Below are positions 23,868-35,851 of a DNA stretch of 64,000 bases, piece by piece. Made by a program: the position numbers and the translations under genes. This DNA is from Sarcophilus harrisii (Eukaryota > Chordata > Mammalia > Dasyuromorphia > Dasyuridae). Below the pieces are notes generated by a model that saw nothing but the letters and a program-made list of their open reading frames with translations, ran no database searches and was not told the origin of the DNA. Positions within the stretch are counted from its first letter, which is position 1; each line of letters starts with the position of its first letter. The DNA lies in contig NC_045426.1 in the NCBI RefSeq assembly GCF_902635505.1, positions 673,477,087 to 673,541,086 on the forward strand. Reading direction: 5' to 3'.

Positions 23868-23962
23868 GCTGCAAGAAGAGAAGGGAAGAAAAGAGAAGAG
23901 AGAGAAAGAAAGGAGGAAGGGAAAGGAGAGAGGGAGACGGAGAGACAGACAGAGAGTATAAA

Positions 23963-23993
<31 letters not shown>

Positions 23994-23995
23994 CT
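23868..23995. repeat. Purine-rich tract and (TG)n
   Basis: A GA-rich run (23868-23960) followed by about 14 TG units (23965-23993) soon after exon 14. Confidence 0.85.
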
Positions 23996-24109
23996 GCACG
24001 TGGGTGCATGTGTGCTCAGAGAAAGCTTCCTGTAGAAGCAGGATTGAAGCTGGGCTGTAGTCAAGAAATTCTCCAAGACAGATATACAAGCAACAAGGGT
24101 ATAGAAATC

Positions 24110-24350
24110 TTCGTGATAAGAGTGGAAAGTGTAATGAGTTTGGAGTCCAAAGAGTTCAAATTGTGCCTTAGACCATGGTTAGCAATGTGACCCCAGGCCA
24201 GCCATTTGGTCTCTGTTAGATTAACCTCCTCATCTAAAAACTGCAGATAATAGTTCCCCCATCCTCACAAATGAGGATCAAAGGCACCATTCAAGGTAAA
24301 GAAAGTGTTTCACAAACTGTAAAGCATTGCCGTTCACTAATAATTATGTT
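24110..24350 (+). repeat. MIR-type SINE
   Basis: 'agtttggagtccaaagagtt', 'cctcatctaaaaactgcaga' and 'ttcacaaactgtaaagcatt' in MIR order. Confidence 0.6.
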
Positions 24351-24506
24351 GCTAACTGTAGTAATAGTAGCAGCTAACATTCTTCTTGACTTTTATAGAT
24401 TGCAAAATACTTTATATCCATTATTTCATATGAGTCTTATAGTGGTCTTGTGAAGTTAGATATTATATTATTAGTTATTTATACATTTTAGATTAGTGTG
24501 TTAGCC

Positions 24507-24673
24507 AATATCCTTATTTTTAATAATATTTTATTTTTCCCCTCAATTACATTTCAAACAACTTTAAACATTTTTGAAGTTCCCTTTCCTTTCCCTTCTC
24601 TGAGACAGTAAGGTGTCTGATATGTTTTACATGTGCAATCATGTAAAATGTTTCCATCTAATATCCTTATTTT
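24507..24673 (-). repeat. Short L1 3' UTR insertion with 14-bp target duplication
   Basis: A reversed L1 tail of 139 bp (24521-24659) bounded by 'aatatccttatttt' at 24507-24520 and 24660-24673. It interrupts a reversed MIR-type SINE whose halves lie at about 24380-24506 and 24674-24790 ('gaaactgaggttcagagaca', 'tttgaatccgggtccccact'). Confidence 0.85.
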
Positions 24674-24792
24674 AAAGAGAGAGAAACTGAGGTTCAGAGA
24701 CACCAAGAGAATTGCTCAGAGTCACATGGCAGCAAGAGTTAATGTTGGAATTTGAATCCGGGTCCCCACTCCAAGGCTCGCATGCTATCTGT

Positions 24793-25110
24793 CCTAATGT
24801 TGTTTGTCTTCCGTTCTTGAAGACAACCATTACATCAGAGAAATGATGCTGTAACATGCAAGTGAATCAGATTTAAGTGAGGGAGAGCTGGGCAAGGTCA
24901 CCTGCCTCACTTTCTTCTCCAGAGCCATTTAGCTCTATTGGCCAGATATAGATCAGAATGACTGGAGATGGCCCTAGATGCAGTGGGAGACCTAAGCCAT
25001 TCTAAACTAAGGTCTTCAACAGGTTTCAGTTTGACAACTGAAATGGGCAGCATCCATTCAGTGATTAAGGCTGCCTAGCAACCGAGGCAAGGAATGGCCT
25101 CTTTCACCTA
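24793..25110 (+). repeat. Marsupial interspersed repeat, family not named
   Basis: Reads 'gttgtttgtcttccgttctt', 'gaagacaaccattacatcag', 'gggcaaggtcacctgcctca', 'ctggagatggccctagatgc' and 'taaggtcttcaacaggtttc'. I recall this as a common marsupial repeat, but I cannot name the family securely. Confidence 0.55.
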
Positions 25111-25447
25111 GTCAAAAATAAAAAAAATATATAAATAAATAAATCTGAGAGGATGAAACCCTCAGGATTTCTGGCCAACACAGAAATGATTGCTATTTAT
25201 GTTCACTAATACTGTGAAGATCTGTGGGTAGTTGGGCAAAATACTTCACCATCAGCTCAGTTTCCTTACCTGTATCTTCAGGAAATTGGACAAGGTGATG
25301 TCTAAAACTTTTTCCAACTGTGAAAATCTGTGGGACACAGGTAGGAAGCAGTGATAGACCCTAAGCTATGAATCAGGGACAGTAAGGAAACTCTTCCTGG
25401 AGATAATATCCAGGGGACAGTTACCAAGGTGCAGAGGAGACGGATTT

Positions 25448-25920
25448 CAGTCCATTAGTCAATAAGTATTTATTAAGCACCTACTATGGGCCAGTCACAG
25501 TGCTAAGTCCTAGAGAGAGATATAGAGAAAGACAAAAATAAGTCCTGTCCATTCTGACATTCGAATGAAGGAGAAAATACATCTAGAATTATGTATAAAT
25601 GAGCTGCACGCAGGAATAAATTAGAGATAATCTTAGACAAAAGGTCCTAGGCTTAAAGGAGACCAAGAAAGATGTCTTGTAGAAGGTGGGATTTCAAATG
25701 GGTAGCATGTCTTTGGATCCATGATCAATGATGCTGTGTGAACAGTGTTAGAAGATCAGCTTCTAGATTCTAAGATGGAAGATATCTTAGAGACCAGATA
25801 AGTCAAACCTCTTACCTTAAAGAGGAGGAAACTGTGCAAGAGAGATGGACTTTCTTCTTCAAGGTCACACAGCTATTAAATGTCAGTGGCAGATTTTGAA
25901 TCTAGGTCTCCAAATTGACA
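25448..25920 (-). repeat. Reversed L2 and MIR fragments
   Basis: L2: 'tatttattaagcacctacta', 'gtgctaagtcctagagagag' and 'ttgtagaaggtgggatttca' (25448-25720). MIR-type: 'gaggaggaaactgtgcaaga' and 'aaggtcacacagctattaaa' (25770-25920). The block ends about 35 bp before exon 15. Confidence 0.7.
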
Positions 25921-25955
25921 TTGTATGAACGTTACCTTTTTTGTTGTTGTTTTAG

Positions 25956-26058
25956 TAGATGTCCCGTCGAATATTGCAAAAATTGTCATCGGCCCAGTCA
26001 TCATTATCATTTTCTTGATCAGCGTGGTTGTAGTTCTTTATGTCGTCGTGAAGAAGAG
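25956..26058 (+). CDS. INSR: INSR exon 15: transmembrane helix
   Basis: Coding exon of 103 nt, the human length as recalled. The acceptor is the tttag just before TAGATG, which gives the conserved Leu-Asp-Val junction. It encodes LDVPSNIAKIVIGPV, then IIIIFLISVVVVLYVVVKK. The hydrophobic run of about 23 residues is the single transmembrane helix, followed by the basic KKR stop-transfer sequence. The helix is richer in Ile and Val than human (LIFVFLFSVVIGSIYLF), while the flanks are nearly identical. The donor is gtaagt. Confidence 0.96.
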
Positions 26059-26179
26059 GTAAGTATGAGATAATAAAATTAAAATTTTAAAATAAAAAAG
26101 GGGGGGCAAATAGCCTAGAAAGGAAAGTACTGATGATATTTTGGTAGCACAGAGAGACATACATAGAGACAACTTCCCC

Positions 26180-26180
26180 C

Positions 26181-26231
<51 letters not shown>
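26180..26231. repeat. (CA)n microsatellite
   Basis: About 25 CA units, 120 bp after exon 15. Confidence 0.95.
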
Positions 26232-26234
<3 letters not shown>

Positions 26235-26769
26235 AAAACCCAAATGATGATCAGGTCACTTTACAATGGGGTTAGATTGTTATTTCCTACCAGTCAAAAC
26301 CCAAAGTCTGCCTCTGGGGCCTTGTGTTCTAGATACTAACGAGCACCTCTGGGATGATTTTCCAACTGGGAGAACTATGGGACTTGAAACATGCATTTGC
26401 TCAGCAAGCATTTATTAAATGCCTTCTGTATATAGGGTTGGGGGAATTGTTCAGGATAGATAGTCCCTCTGTATGATACATACACCAACAGACCATATTT
26501 TACAGGGAAAAATACTAGACAGTAGAAAAGATTGAATAACCGTTTGTACTCCTGCCATACTGATGATTTGTGATTTGGTTAGGGCATAAGATCTGGATTC
26601 AAGTCTCACTTCTGACCCATACTAGCTTTGTGATGCTGGATAAATGATTTCACCTTTCAGCGCCCTCATAAACTCTCTTAAAATTGAAAAATGCAGAGAA
26701 GGTCCTCACCTGCATTGATAGATTTCCCTCTATCTCCTATCCCTGTCTCCTCCATAAAATGAGTATATC

Positions 26770-27235
26770 TTTAAGGAACCTAGAGATTCCAGAATTACAT
26801 AGAAAAACGGGCTCTTTCCAGGATTCTTTAAGCTGGTGAATGCTGAACCCTCATTAGGAATCCTTTGGTGTTTAGGATTCCCTGAAAAACTGCGTCATTT
26901 AGAGGATTCTGGATCCCCCCCTCCTCTCCAAAGAATTGAGCGATCCACATAGTACTGTAAAAACTTTGCAGTTTTCTTTTGCAGGGGTTCTATTAGTAAT
27001 TTGCAGGGGTTCTATTAGTAATTTATTCCCATGAATGAATTCACAAGGGACTTTTGACAAAATCTAACCAATTGCTAGGTTCTACCAAGAATCTCATGAC
27101 CGTAACATTCCAGGAGTCTCATGAACCCAAAGGTTCCACAGAAAATAGAATGACCCTCAGGATTTCTCAAAGAACCTAACACTTTTTAGGATTCCATGTA
27201 GGATCTAAAGCCATTTAGGTTTTTTCTTCCCTGTT
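26770..27235. repeat. Degenerate tandem-like repeat of 'aggattcc' motifs
   Basis: Variants of 'aggattcc', 'ggttcta' and 'atctcatgaccg' recur every 30-50 bp. One exact tandem duplication of 22 bp ('gcaggggttctattagtaat' plus tt) is at 26981-27002 and 27003-27024. The block runs to the exon 16 polypyrimidine tract. Confidence 0.5.
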
Positions 27236-27242
27236 ATTCCAG

Positions 27243-27310
27243 GCAAACGGAAGGACCGACGGGCCCACTGTTCGCCTCTTCCAATCCAGAATACCTCAGT
27301 GCCAGTGATG
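27243..27310 (+). CDS. INSR: INSR exon 16: juxtamembrane NPEY motif
   Basis: Coding exon of 68 nt, the human length as recalled, between ttattccag and gtgagc. It encodes QTEGPTGPLFASSNPEYLSASD. NPEY is the phosphotyrosine docking motif for the PTB domains of IRS proteins and SHC in human INSR. It ends in phase 1. Confidence 0.96.
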
Positions 27311-27821
27311 GTGAGCGCCTCGCCCCTTGGGGACGTGTAGGCCATTGGTTTTAGAAGAATTGTTCAGTTTGGGCCCCTCTCCCCTCACAACTGAGTCATG
27401 TGTGGGCCCGTGCCTGTGTGTATGAGTGTGTGCCTCCCCAGTGCATGTATGTCCTCTCTGGTTAAATGAGATTAGAGAATGCGGGTGCCAGAACTGGCCA
27501 TCTTTCCGTTTTCAGCCCTTCCACCCTTAGTCCTGAGTTACACTCTGGAGCTCCCTCCCTCTCTGTACCTACCGCTGATTTGAGAGGATGTCATTTTGAA
27601 AGGAGCCTTGAGGAGAGTACACCAGGAATGTCTCAAATCCACACGACTCTGCCTCTGACAGCTCACTCTAGACCTCCATGAAATGAGGGCATTGGTGCCG
27701 TGGTCTCTGGGTCTCTTTCTGCTCTGTGACTTTGAGCTGGGTTCCACTCTTAACTCCAGTTAATCAGGGTGACCTTGGACAAGCCTCCCTACAAAAGGGC
27801 TGCAGTGAGGTTCTGGGGTGA

Positions 27822-28226
<405 letters not shown>

Positions 28227-28287
28227 TAACATGTGCCCAGTGTTCTTCAGATGGGAAGATTAGGGGAGAGACAGGTAAGAGGGAATA

Positions 28288-28406
28288 GACCCAGGCCCTA
28301 CCTGTAGTGAGCTCCCAGTCTGGGGGGTGACAGAGGAGCAGACCCAGGCCCTACCTGTAGTGAGCTCCCAGTCTGGAGGGTGACAGAGGAACAGACTCAG
28401 ACCCTG
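28288..28406. repeat. 53-bp tandem duplication in intron 17
   Basis: Two nearly identical 53-bp units (28288-28340 and 28341-28393), each starting 'gacccaggccctacctgtag' and ending 'gtgacagaggagca' or 'gtgacagaggaaca'. A partial third unit begins 'gactcagaccctg'. I count about two differences between the full units, which implies a recent duplication. Confidence 0.9.
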
Positions 28407-28660
28407 CTCTAATGCAGTTAGTGCAACCTGGAAAAGACAGAGAAAGGCCTTCTCTGGACCTTGTCCTGGGCTAGTAATTTGTGGTTTCAGGGAAAGAAAA
28501 GAACCAAGGGCAGAGGAAAGAAAAAATTTATCCAGAGGAATAAAAGGAGCACTATACATCTGAATTTGAAGGAAAATGGAGCTGATACAGGCTAGAGTTC
28601 ATTTCAGCCAATGAATCTCTCCCTTTGTAGGGCCCTTCTGAGTTTTGTATCTCTCTCCCT

Positions 28661-28662
<2 letters not shown>

Positions 28663-28737
<75 letters not shown>

Positions 28738-28745
28738 CCCCCCCG
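28663..28745. repeat. Poly(C) tract, 74 uninterrupted C
   Basis: C runs from 28663 to 28736, followed by G-interrupted C to 28748. It lies 66 bp upstream of exon 18. It could be unstable or an assembly length estimate. Confidence 0.9.
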
Positions 28746-28790
28746 CCCATTCCACCCTTCCCTAAATCCTGTCCAGGGACATTTGCCTAA

Positions 28791-29259
<469 letters not shown>

Positions 29260-29439
29260 TAAGTAGACAGTCGTTAAGTACCTACTGTGTTCTAATGCTG
29301 AGAAAGAGGAAAATTCTAGGTAATATATAGTCTTCTTACGCCATTCACTCCCAGTGTGACTCAGGACATGTCAGCCTCTCTGGGTCTCAGTTTCTTTATC
29401 TGCAAAATGAGACTAGACTAAATAACTTGTAATTTTCTT

Positions 29440-29700
29440 GGGACAGTGCAAGCAAAAAGCATTTATTAAGCAAATATGCCAGCCAGTGTGCTAAGTGCTG
29501 AGGATATTAATACAAGAGCAAAAAGAGGGAGGGTCACTTTCCTCAAGGAGCTTCCATTCTAATGGAGGAAGACCTCACACAAAAGAAAACTGAAAAGCAA
29601 GGGAAATAGGATTAGGGAAGGTAGGGAAGATGTCCAAGTATCCATGCAGGGGCATGGAGGATTGTTTCAGGATAAGAAGCAGCTGAAATTAAATGGCAAA
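29440..29700 (-). repeat. L2 3' part, reverse orientation
   Basis: 'agcatttattaagcaaatat', 'gtgtgctaagtgctgaggat' and 'cctcaaggagcttccattct'. A shorter reversed L2 end is at about 29255-29330. Confidence 0.7.
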
Positions 29701-30149
29701 AATCCAGGGCCTGAAAAGCACAATCTGTGAACCTATGGTTCTGAGATTCCATGAACAAAAGGGTTTCTAAGGTGTTTTCCAGTGAGGGGTGTTTGGTAAA
29801 TATTTAACAACGAGGTCCCTAGGGTGGGAAAAAAAAAAAAGCAAACAAACCCAAACCTAAGAACAAAATCTGCATGGCACACTTTGAAGTTTAATCTGCA
29901 TCATTTAAGTCTAAACAGTCAGCAAAACAATAAATCAAGCTCTGATTTCGGTTTGCCTATTTCTGAGGAGTAAATGTGCACACTGAAAATGTAACAATCG
30001 AGTCTGTCGCGAGGAGGCTGGCTCCAGTATACTGTTGATCCCAAGTCTGGAGCTGGGGTCCCTGCCCTCATAAAGTGCTCAGTCTCAAAGGGAGAGGCAC
30101 AAATGCAGTTAGCAATAATAGATAATATTATGTGATGCAAACAGCATGT

Positions 30150-30545
30150 GTTAAGCTTGACTTGGGATCCAAGGAAGGTGATAAAAGGTGGTAGTTATTG
30201 AACGGGTGAGAGGGCAAGGTTACTGAATGAGACAGCATGGTTTGACCGTTAAAGGGTGAAGAAGAAATATAGAAGGAGGAGGAGTAAAGGGCATTCTAGG
30301 AGAGAAGAATAGAATAAGGAAAGGCAAAGAGGCAGGAGAGTTCATGGCACATTTTGGGGAAAGTCATAGGAGAGAAGGCTAAAAAGCTCATTATGGGGTT
30401 GGATTGTGGAAATCCTTGAATGCCAGGCAGAATTTTAACTTTATTCAGGAGACAATGGGAAACTCCTGAAAATTTTTCCAGCAGTTGAGTGATATGATAT
30501 GATAATTAAAATGACCAAATCTGTGGCTAGGATTGATTCCTAGAT
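30150..30545 (-). repeat. L2-type fragment, reverse orientation
   Basis: 'ggcattctaggagagaagaa', 'ccttgaatgccaggcagaat' and 'aggagacaatgggaaactcc' follow the order of the reversed L2 body. It sits just before exon 20. Confidence 0.6.
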
Positions 30546-30665
30546 TCCCCACATTAAGTCATTTCAGGTTTTTTGTAGACCGTGTGGTTGGGAGAGGAAA
30601 GATTGGTGGCAGATTGTGAGTTGGGGAAATGGGGTGAGGGGAGTGAGTTGTCGTGAGGTTTCTAA

Positions 30666-30821
<156 letters not shown>

Positions 30822-30851
30822 TAAGTGAGAAGGGCGTGTTGCCCAATCTGA

Positions 30852-31109
<258 letters not shown>

Positions 31110-31439
31110 TAAGTATTTTGAAAAGGCCGAGAGTGAAATAGTCCCTGATAAAAGAAATGGTTGATGTTTGAATGAAGCTAACTTTTCTCATTTTTTTGCA
31201 ATAAGAGTTCCCATTTCTGTAGCTCTTAGAAATATTTTCCCTACCACATACTTGTGGAATAGGTATTAATAATAATAATAAATAGCTAATATCTATAGAG
31301 TTTTAAATACATTTTCTCATTTGACTCCCACAGTACCCTGAGAGTTAGAGAATGCAAATAATTTTTGAATAAATTTATTTTACAGGTATATATTATCTCT
31401 CCCCCCCAATAGATAGAGGTTAACTGACTTGATCAAAGT

Positions 31440-32275
31440 CCCCTATTTGTCGTTACCTCACAGGGTTATTGTGAGGATCAAATTGTATATTTATGCAGCT
31501 CTTTGAACATAGTAAGCACTACATAAATGCTCATTCTCTCTCTCTTTAATTGAAATAATTGAAATTGAATTGAAATAAAATTAAAATAATTGAAATAAAA
31601 TTTTAAACCATCACAGTAATACACATAGTCCAGCAAGACAACTCCCTACGTTGTCTGTGTCCAAACAGCCATGTTATTCTGAACCTTGAGTCCATCGTGT
31701 CTGGAGGTGCATGGTGGGAATATCTTCGGAGTTCTGGACTTGTGGTTCATCACTGCCGCATCAATGATCTCAAGTCTCCTCACATTGGTCTTCTCCATAG
31801 TGCTAGTGTCAGTCTGTAAATTGTTCTAGTTCTGCTCCTTTTGCTCAAACATAATTATGTAGATGTAGAAATTGAAACTCAGGGCATTTTGGTGACTTGT
31901 CCAGGATAATACAGCTAGGGGGTACATCCCTAATTATTCCCATCTGGCAGAAGAGGCTGAGATAGAATGAAAGGCTGAGAATGAAAAAGTGAGAGTTGGA
32001 AGGGGAGGCTGGTCTCCCTGGCCTTGTACAGAGGATGAACAAAGGCTCATTCTGGGCAAGTGATTTGACACACATTATGTAGGTAGTAAGGGCATTGAGC
32101 CAGAATTCAAACCCAGGGTCTCAGTCTCCAGATCTGGTTGCTTTTCGCAAAATAGCCATACCTTCCAAGATGTCCATAGTCAATCAGAGTCTGGAATTCA
32201 AATCTAGCTTTTTTTGCTTTCATGTTTCTTCCTTCTATGGGCTTAACTTTTTTCTCTTTGTAAAATAGAGGGTGT
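31440..32275. repeat. MIR-type fragments in intron 21
   Basis: Sense 'cctcacagggttattgtgag' with 'acatagtaagcactacataa' at 31445-31545. Degenerate reversed pieces lie near 31860-31935 and 32050-32150. The rest of intron 21 shows no gene. Confidence 0.5.
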
Positions 32276-32289
32276 CTTGGCTTATTCAT

Positions 32290-32420
32290 GTTCTAAGGGC
32301 CCTCCCAGCTCTGACCCCCTGGGTTCTAAGGGCCCCCTGGCTCTGACATCCTGTGTTCTAAGGGCCCTCCCAGCTCTGACCTCCTGGGTTCTAAGGGTCC
32401 TCCTAACTCTGTCCTCCTGT
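32290..32420. repeat. 33-bp minisatellite, four units, in intron 21
   Basis: Units of 33, 32, 33 and 33 bp, each starting 'gttctaaggg': 32290-32322, 32323-32354, 32355-32387 and 32388-32420. The inner 'ccctcccagctctgac' resembles the tail of MIR-like repeats, so a SINE end may have been amplified. Confidence 0.9.
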
Positions 32421-32909
32421 TATTTTGTGACTCTACCTGATGCCCCAAGAAAGTCAGAATAATAGCCATTGAATATTTCTCTTGTTTTCAAATCTTACAA
32501 TTTGCTTTGCCTGTGTCCGCTCTTACCTTGAATCTGGCTGGAGGCTGCCTCTTCACTCTTTCCAGAGGCCGGCCATCCCTATGGAAGCCTCGCAGCAGCA
32601 GCAGAAAGGAGCCCCTTGGCGGCCACATGCCCCCAGGTCTCTAGAAGCTTCTAGAGTCCTGGGTCTGTGTTTACATGGAAAGGAAGGGATCTCAGGAGGA
32701 GAGGCTTGGAGCTGGAGAGAAAACTCCACGACTGCTCCAACACCCATGCACCTCTGTTTTCCTGATGAGGTAGCTAAGTCCCATAGTGCTGAACTAACAG
32801 CCAAAGTCACAGTGTTATTAAGGGACCAAAGCAATATTTGAACTGAGAGTTCCTCAGTGCCCATGCAAAGGTTATTCAGCCTGAAAAAACTCTCTGTCTC
32901 CTTTTCCAG

Positions 32910-33264
32910 GAACAGCCTAATGCAGATGTGCTGGCAGTACAACCCCAAGATGCGCCCCACCTTCCTTGAGATCATTGAGATGCTGAAGGATGACCTTCAT
33001 CCCAGCTTCCGGGAGGTCTCCTTTTTTTACAGTGAGGAAAACAAGCCTCCTGAGAACGAGGAGTTTGAGATGGACTTTGAAAACATGGAGAGCATCCCCC
33101 TGGACCCTTCTTCTTACTCGCAGAGGGACGAGGTCCTGGGGAGGGACAATGGGCCGTCGCTGGGCCTTAAGGGGAACTATGAGGAGCGGATACCTTATAC
33201 CCACATGAATGGGGGCAAGAAGAACGGACGCATCCTCTCCTTGCCACGGTCGAACCCTTCCTAA
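32910..33264 (+). CDS. INSR: INSR exon 22 coding part: end of kinase and C-terminal tail
   Basis: Last coding exon, after ccttttccag, to the TAA at 33262-33264. It encodes [20 protein letters not shown] (CW..P..RP is the conserved end of tyrosine kinases), then [19 protein letters not shown], and a tail with [18 protein letters not shown] and the ending LPRSNPS. The tail tyrosines in NYEE and YTHM are kept. YTHM fits the YxxM motif bound by the PI3-kinase p85 subunit. It has 117 codons, the same as my count for human. The ending LPRSNPS excludes IGF1R and INSRR. Confidence 0.97.
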
Positions 33265-34584
33265 CGTTTCCCTCTTGGGGATGAGTGTTTCAGGCTCCCC
33301 CTGGGGCTTTGATGTTCTCACCGGATGGACGGCCTGCCCCGCTCCGGGAAATCTCAGGATTCCTCTGATTGCTGCCACCGTGTGACTGACACACGACTCA
33401 GACCCTCTCCTCCTTCCCATTTCTCCCCCTTTTCGATTCTGTGCAGTCGGCCCAGTGATTCCGGCCACGTTCTTTCTGTCATACCTGGCTGTCTGTGGAC
33501 CTCACTGTGAAACCCGTGTCCTGGGGCTGCCGGCCTTCCGGTCACCACCTCACAAACGCGAAGCTCCAAGAGAAGTTGGCTGACCGTGTTTGTGAGCACA
33601 GGACATTTTGCCAGGGTCCAGGTTTCTCCAAGGAAAGCTCTTGTTTGTGGGGGGGAAAAAACTTTCAAAAGTGGGGGCAGGGGGAGCCAACCAACCAAAC
33701 CACAAATGACCCATACTCAAATCCTTTTCCAGCAAAATTCCAGGCTTTTCAGGATGCTCCCAGAAAACATTTTTGCTCAAGACTGAAACGTATTTTTTAA
33801 GGAAAAAAAAAACAACACAAATCAGTTATATTAGTTCCTCAGATTGACCAATAGCTGCTGCTCTCACACTTTTTCATGGGTCTGAAGCCCTTGATTGTGT
33901 GCGCTTGTGTGTGTGTGTGCCCATGTGAGTGTGCACACTTGTGTCTGTGTTGTGTCTGTACCTCCAGCGTGTGTCTCCCTCAGTGTATACACATCAATGG
34001 AAGACTCTTTTATCATTCTCACAGGGGCTTTGGACTCCTTAGGGGCGTGTGCCTCTTTCTCCTCCTCTAGTTTGTGGGGGTGACTGTGCCCCCAAACCAA
34101 TGGTTTTTTTATGAGACCGCCATGCTTGTCCCTTCCCTCTCTCACTTTCTCGTTTATGTTTGGTGATTGCATCTTCTGGGAGCCAGGATCTCTGGGGGTA
34201 TAAGTGGAGAAAAATGGGGTTCAACTTGAAGCTGGGGATTCTTTCAAGACCAAAAAAAAAAAAAAAAAAACCAGGAAAAAAGTCAGTTGTGTGGAGATCT
34301 CCAGCTCTCTCCTTCCCTTACCCCCCGGCCATGGCAACCTAAAACACACCTTTGTTGGGTTTAGACATATTTAATTTTTTTAAGTTTTAAACATTAACTT
34401 CATCTAAGTTATTGACTGTTTTTGATTCTTAGGTTTGGGCTTTTTTGGTCTGTGTTCTGCAGGTATAGTTTCTGTGGTCTGAGAGTGAACTGATTTTAGC
34501 TGATCACAAGCCGAGGAGCCACGAGGCATAAGTTGACTTTGTACTTGACGAGGCTTTAGAGATAGGTTCCTGATTTATTTCATT

Positions 34585-34616
<32 letters not shown>

Positions 34617-35845
34617 CGTGTGTGTGTGTGTGTGTGTGTATGTGTGCCAAGAGCTGTGAGCTGAAGCCTCAGTAGGGGCAGGTGTGATAGACACAGATCT
34701 CTCTTCTCTCACTTCTCCTTCTGCTCTCTTCTTCTTCCCTTCTTCTTTTCATCTCTTAGTGTTCCCTCTCTCCTAGCCTTTCCTCCCTTCTTTTTCCTCC
34801 TCTTATCTCCTGTTGCTCTCTCTTATTCTTCTTCATTTTCTTCTGCCCCTGCTTCACTCTCCTGGACCTATCTTCCCTTTTCCTCCTTCCTGGATGCTCT
34901 CAAATATCCCTTTCATTCCCATACCTGTCCAGCTTTCTCTCTCTCTATTGTATGTTTTCCATAAATACTAGAGGAAAAGTATTTAAATGCAGGAGGAAAC
35001 CCCTTCCAGCCCAATTACTCTGAAAAAACAACATAGACCCTCATTAACAAGTGTCTGTAGAGAGCATCTGAAGACAGATGTTCTATTCCCATCTGTGTCT
35101 TCTCTGCAGGGCAGGTGGGGGGAAGCGATAGCTTCCAAGGCTCTCCCAGATAGTGACTTGATCCCTGGCAGAGCCTTTGCCTTTAACCAGCGCAGATCCA
35201 TCTTGACCTGGAGCTTGGCAAAGGTAGAGCCTGCTGGGTGGATGGTGAGGAATGAAATACAGGCCTTAATGTCCATGTATTGTGGTTTATCTATGGCCCT
35301 TGAACCATAGCTCTTCCTCATTGGGTAACTGTGGCGACTCAGAGCAGATACATTAGTCCAGTTTCTCAGAAGGTTGCTTCCATCTATCGCCCCTGAGATT
35401 GTGGCAGCACCTGCTCTCCCTTGCTTGCCCACTCGTTCTCAGGTGTTCTGTGGCCTGCAGGCTTCCGGATGCTGCTTCTCCCTTCCCAAAATTGTGATTA
35501 AGAACAGGATTGAGAAGTAATAATGATTCCCCCCTCCAGCCTCATAATTTCTTGGTCAGGGATACAAGTGAAAAAGAAATCTGGGCCATGCACGGGGGAT
35601 TCCCCCTTGCACAGATAGCATAAAAGTGGTAGTCCTTAAAAGATTGTCATGGGTTCGAGTGGGCAAAAAGTGCAAATGGAAGAGGGCATGCACTCAAAAG
35701 TCACCATGAGGAGATCGAGGTAGGGCTTTATGTTTTCCCTAGTAGCCTGTAGGTAGTAGTGAGCGGCTCAACACTACATTATCAGGAAAGAAGAGAGATG
35801 TATTCTCACATTTTTTCTAATTCAGAAAGGTTTTCTTATTAGGAA

Positions 35846-35851
35846 AATAAA
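35846..35851 (+). terminator. Possible internal poly(A) signal
   Basis: AATAAA in an AT-rich part of the 3' UTR. A variant ATTAAA lies at 36669-36674. Either could give shorter INSR transcripts, but the sequence alone does not show use. Confidence 0.3.

Noticed and set aside
32290-32420. CRISPR-like array
   Set aside because: The 33-bp units are contiguous without spacers. This is a minisatellite in a vertebrate intron.
34585-34650. The TG repeat in the 3' UTR as a regulatory element
   Set aside because: Alternating TG is common in vertebrate DNA, and nothing in the sequence shows a specific role.
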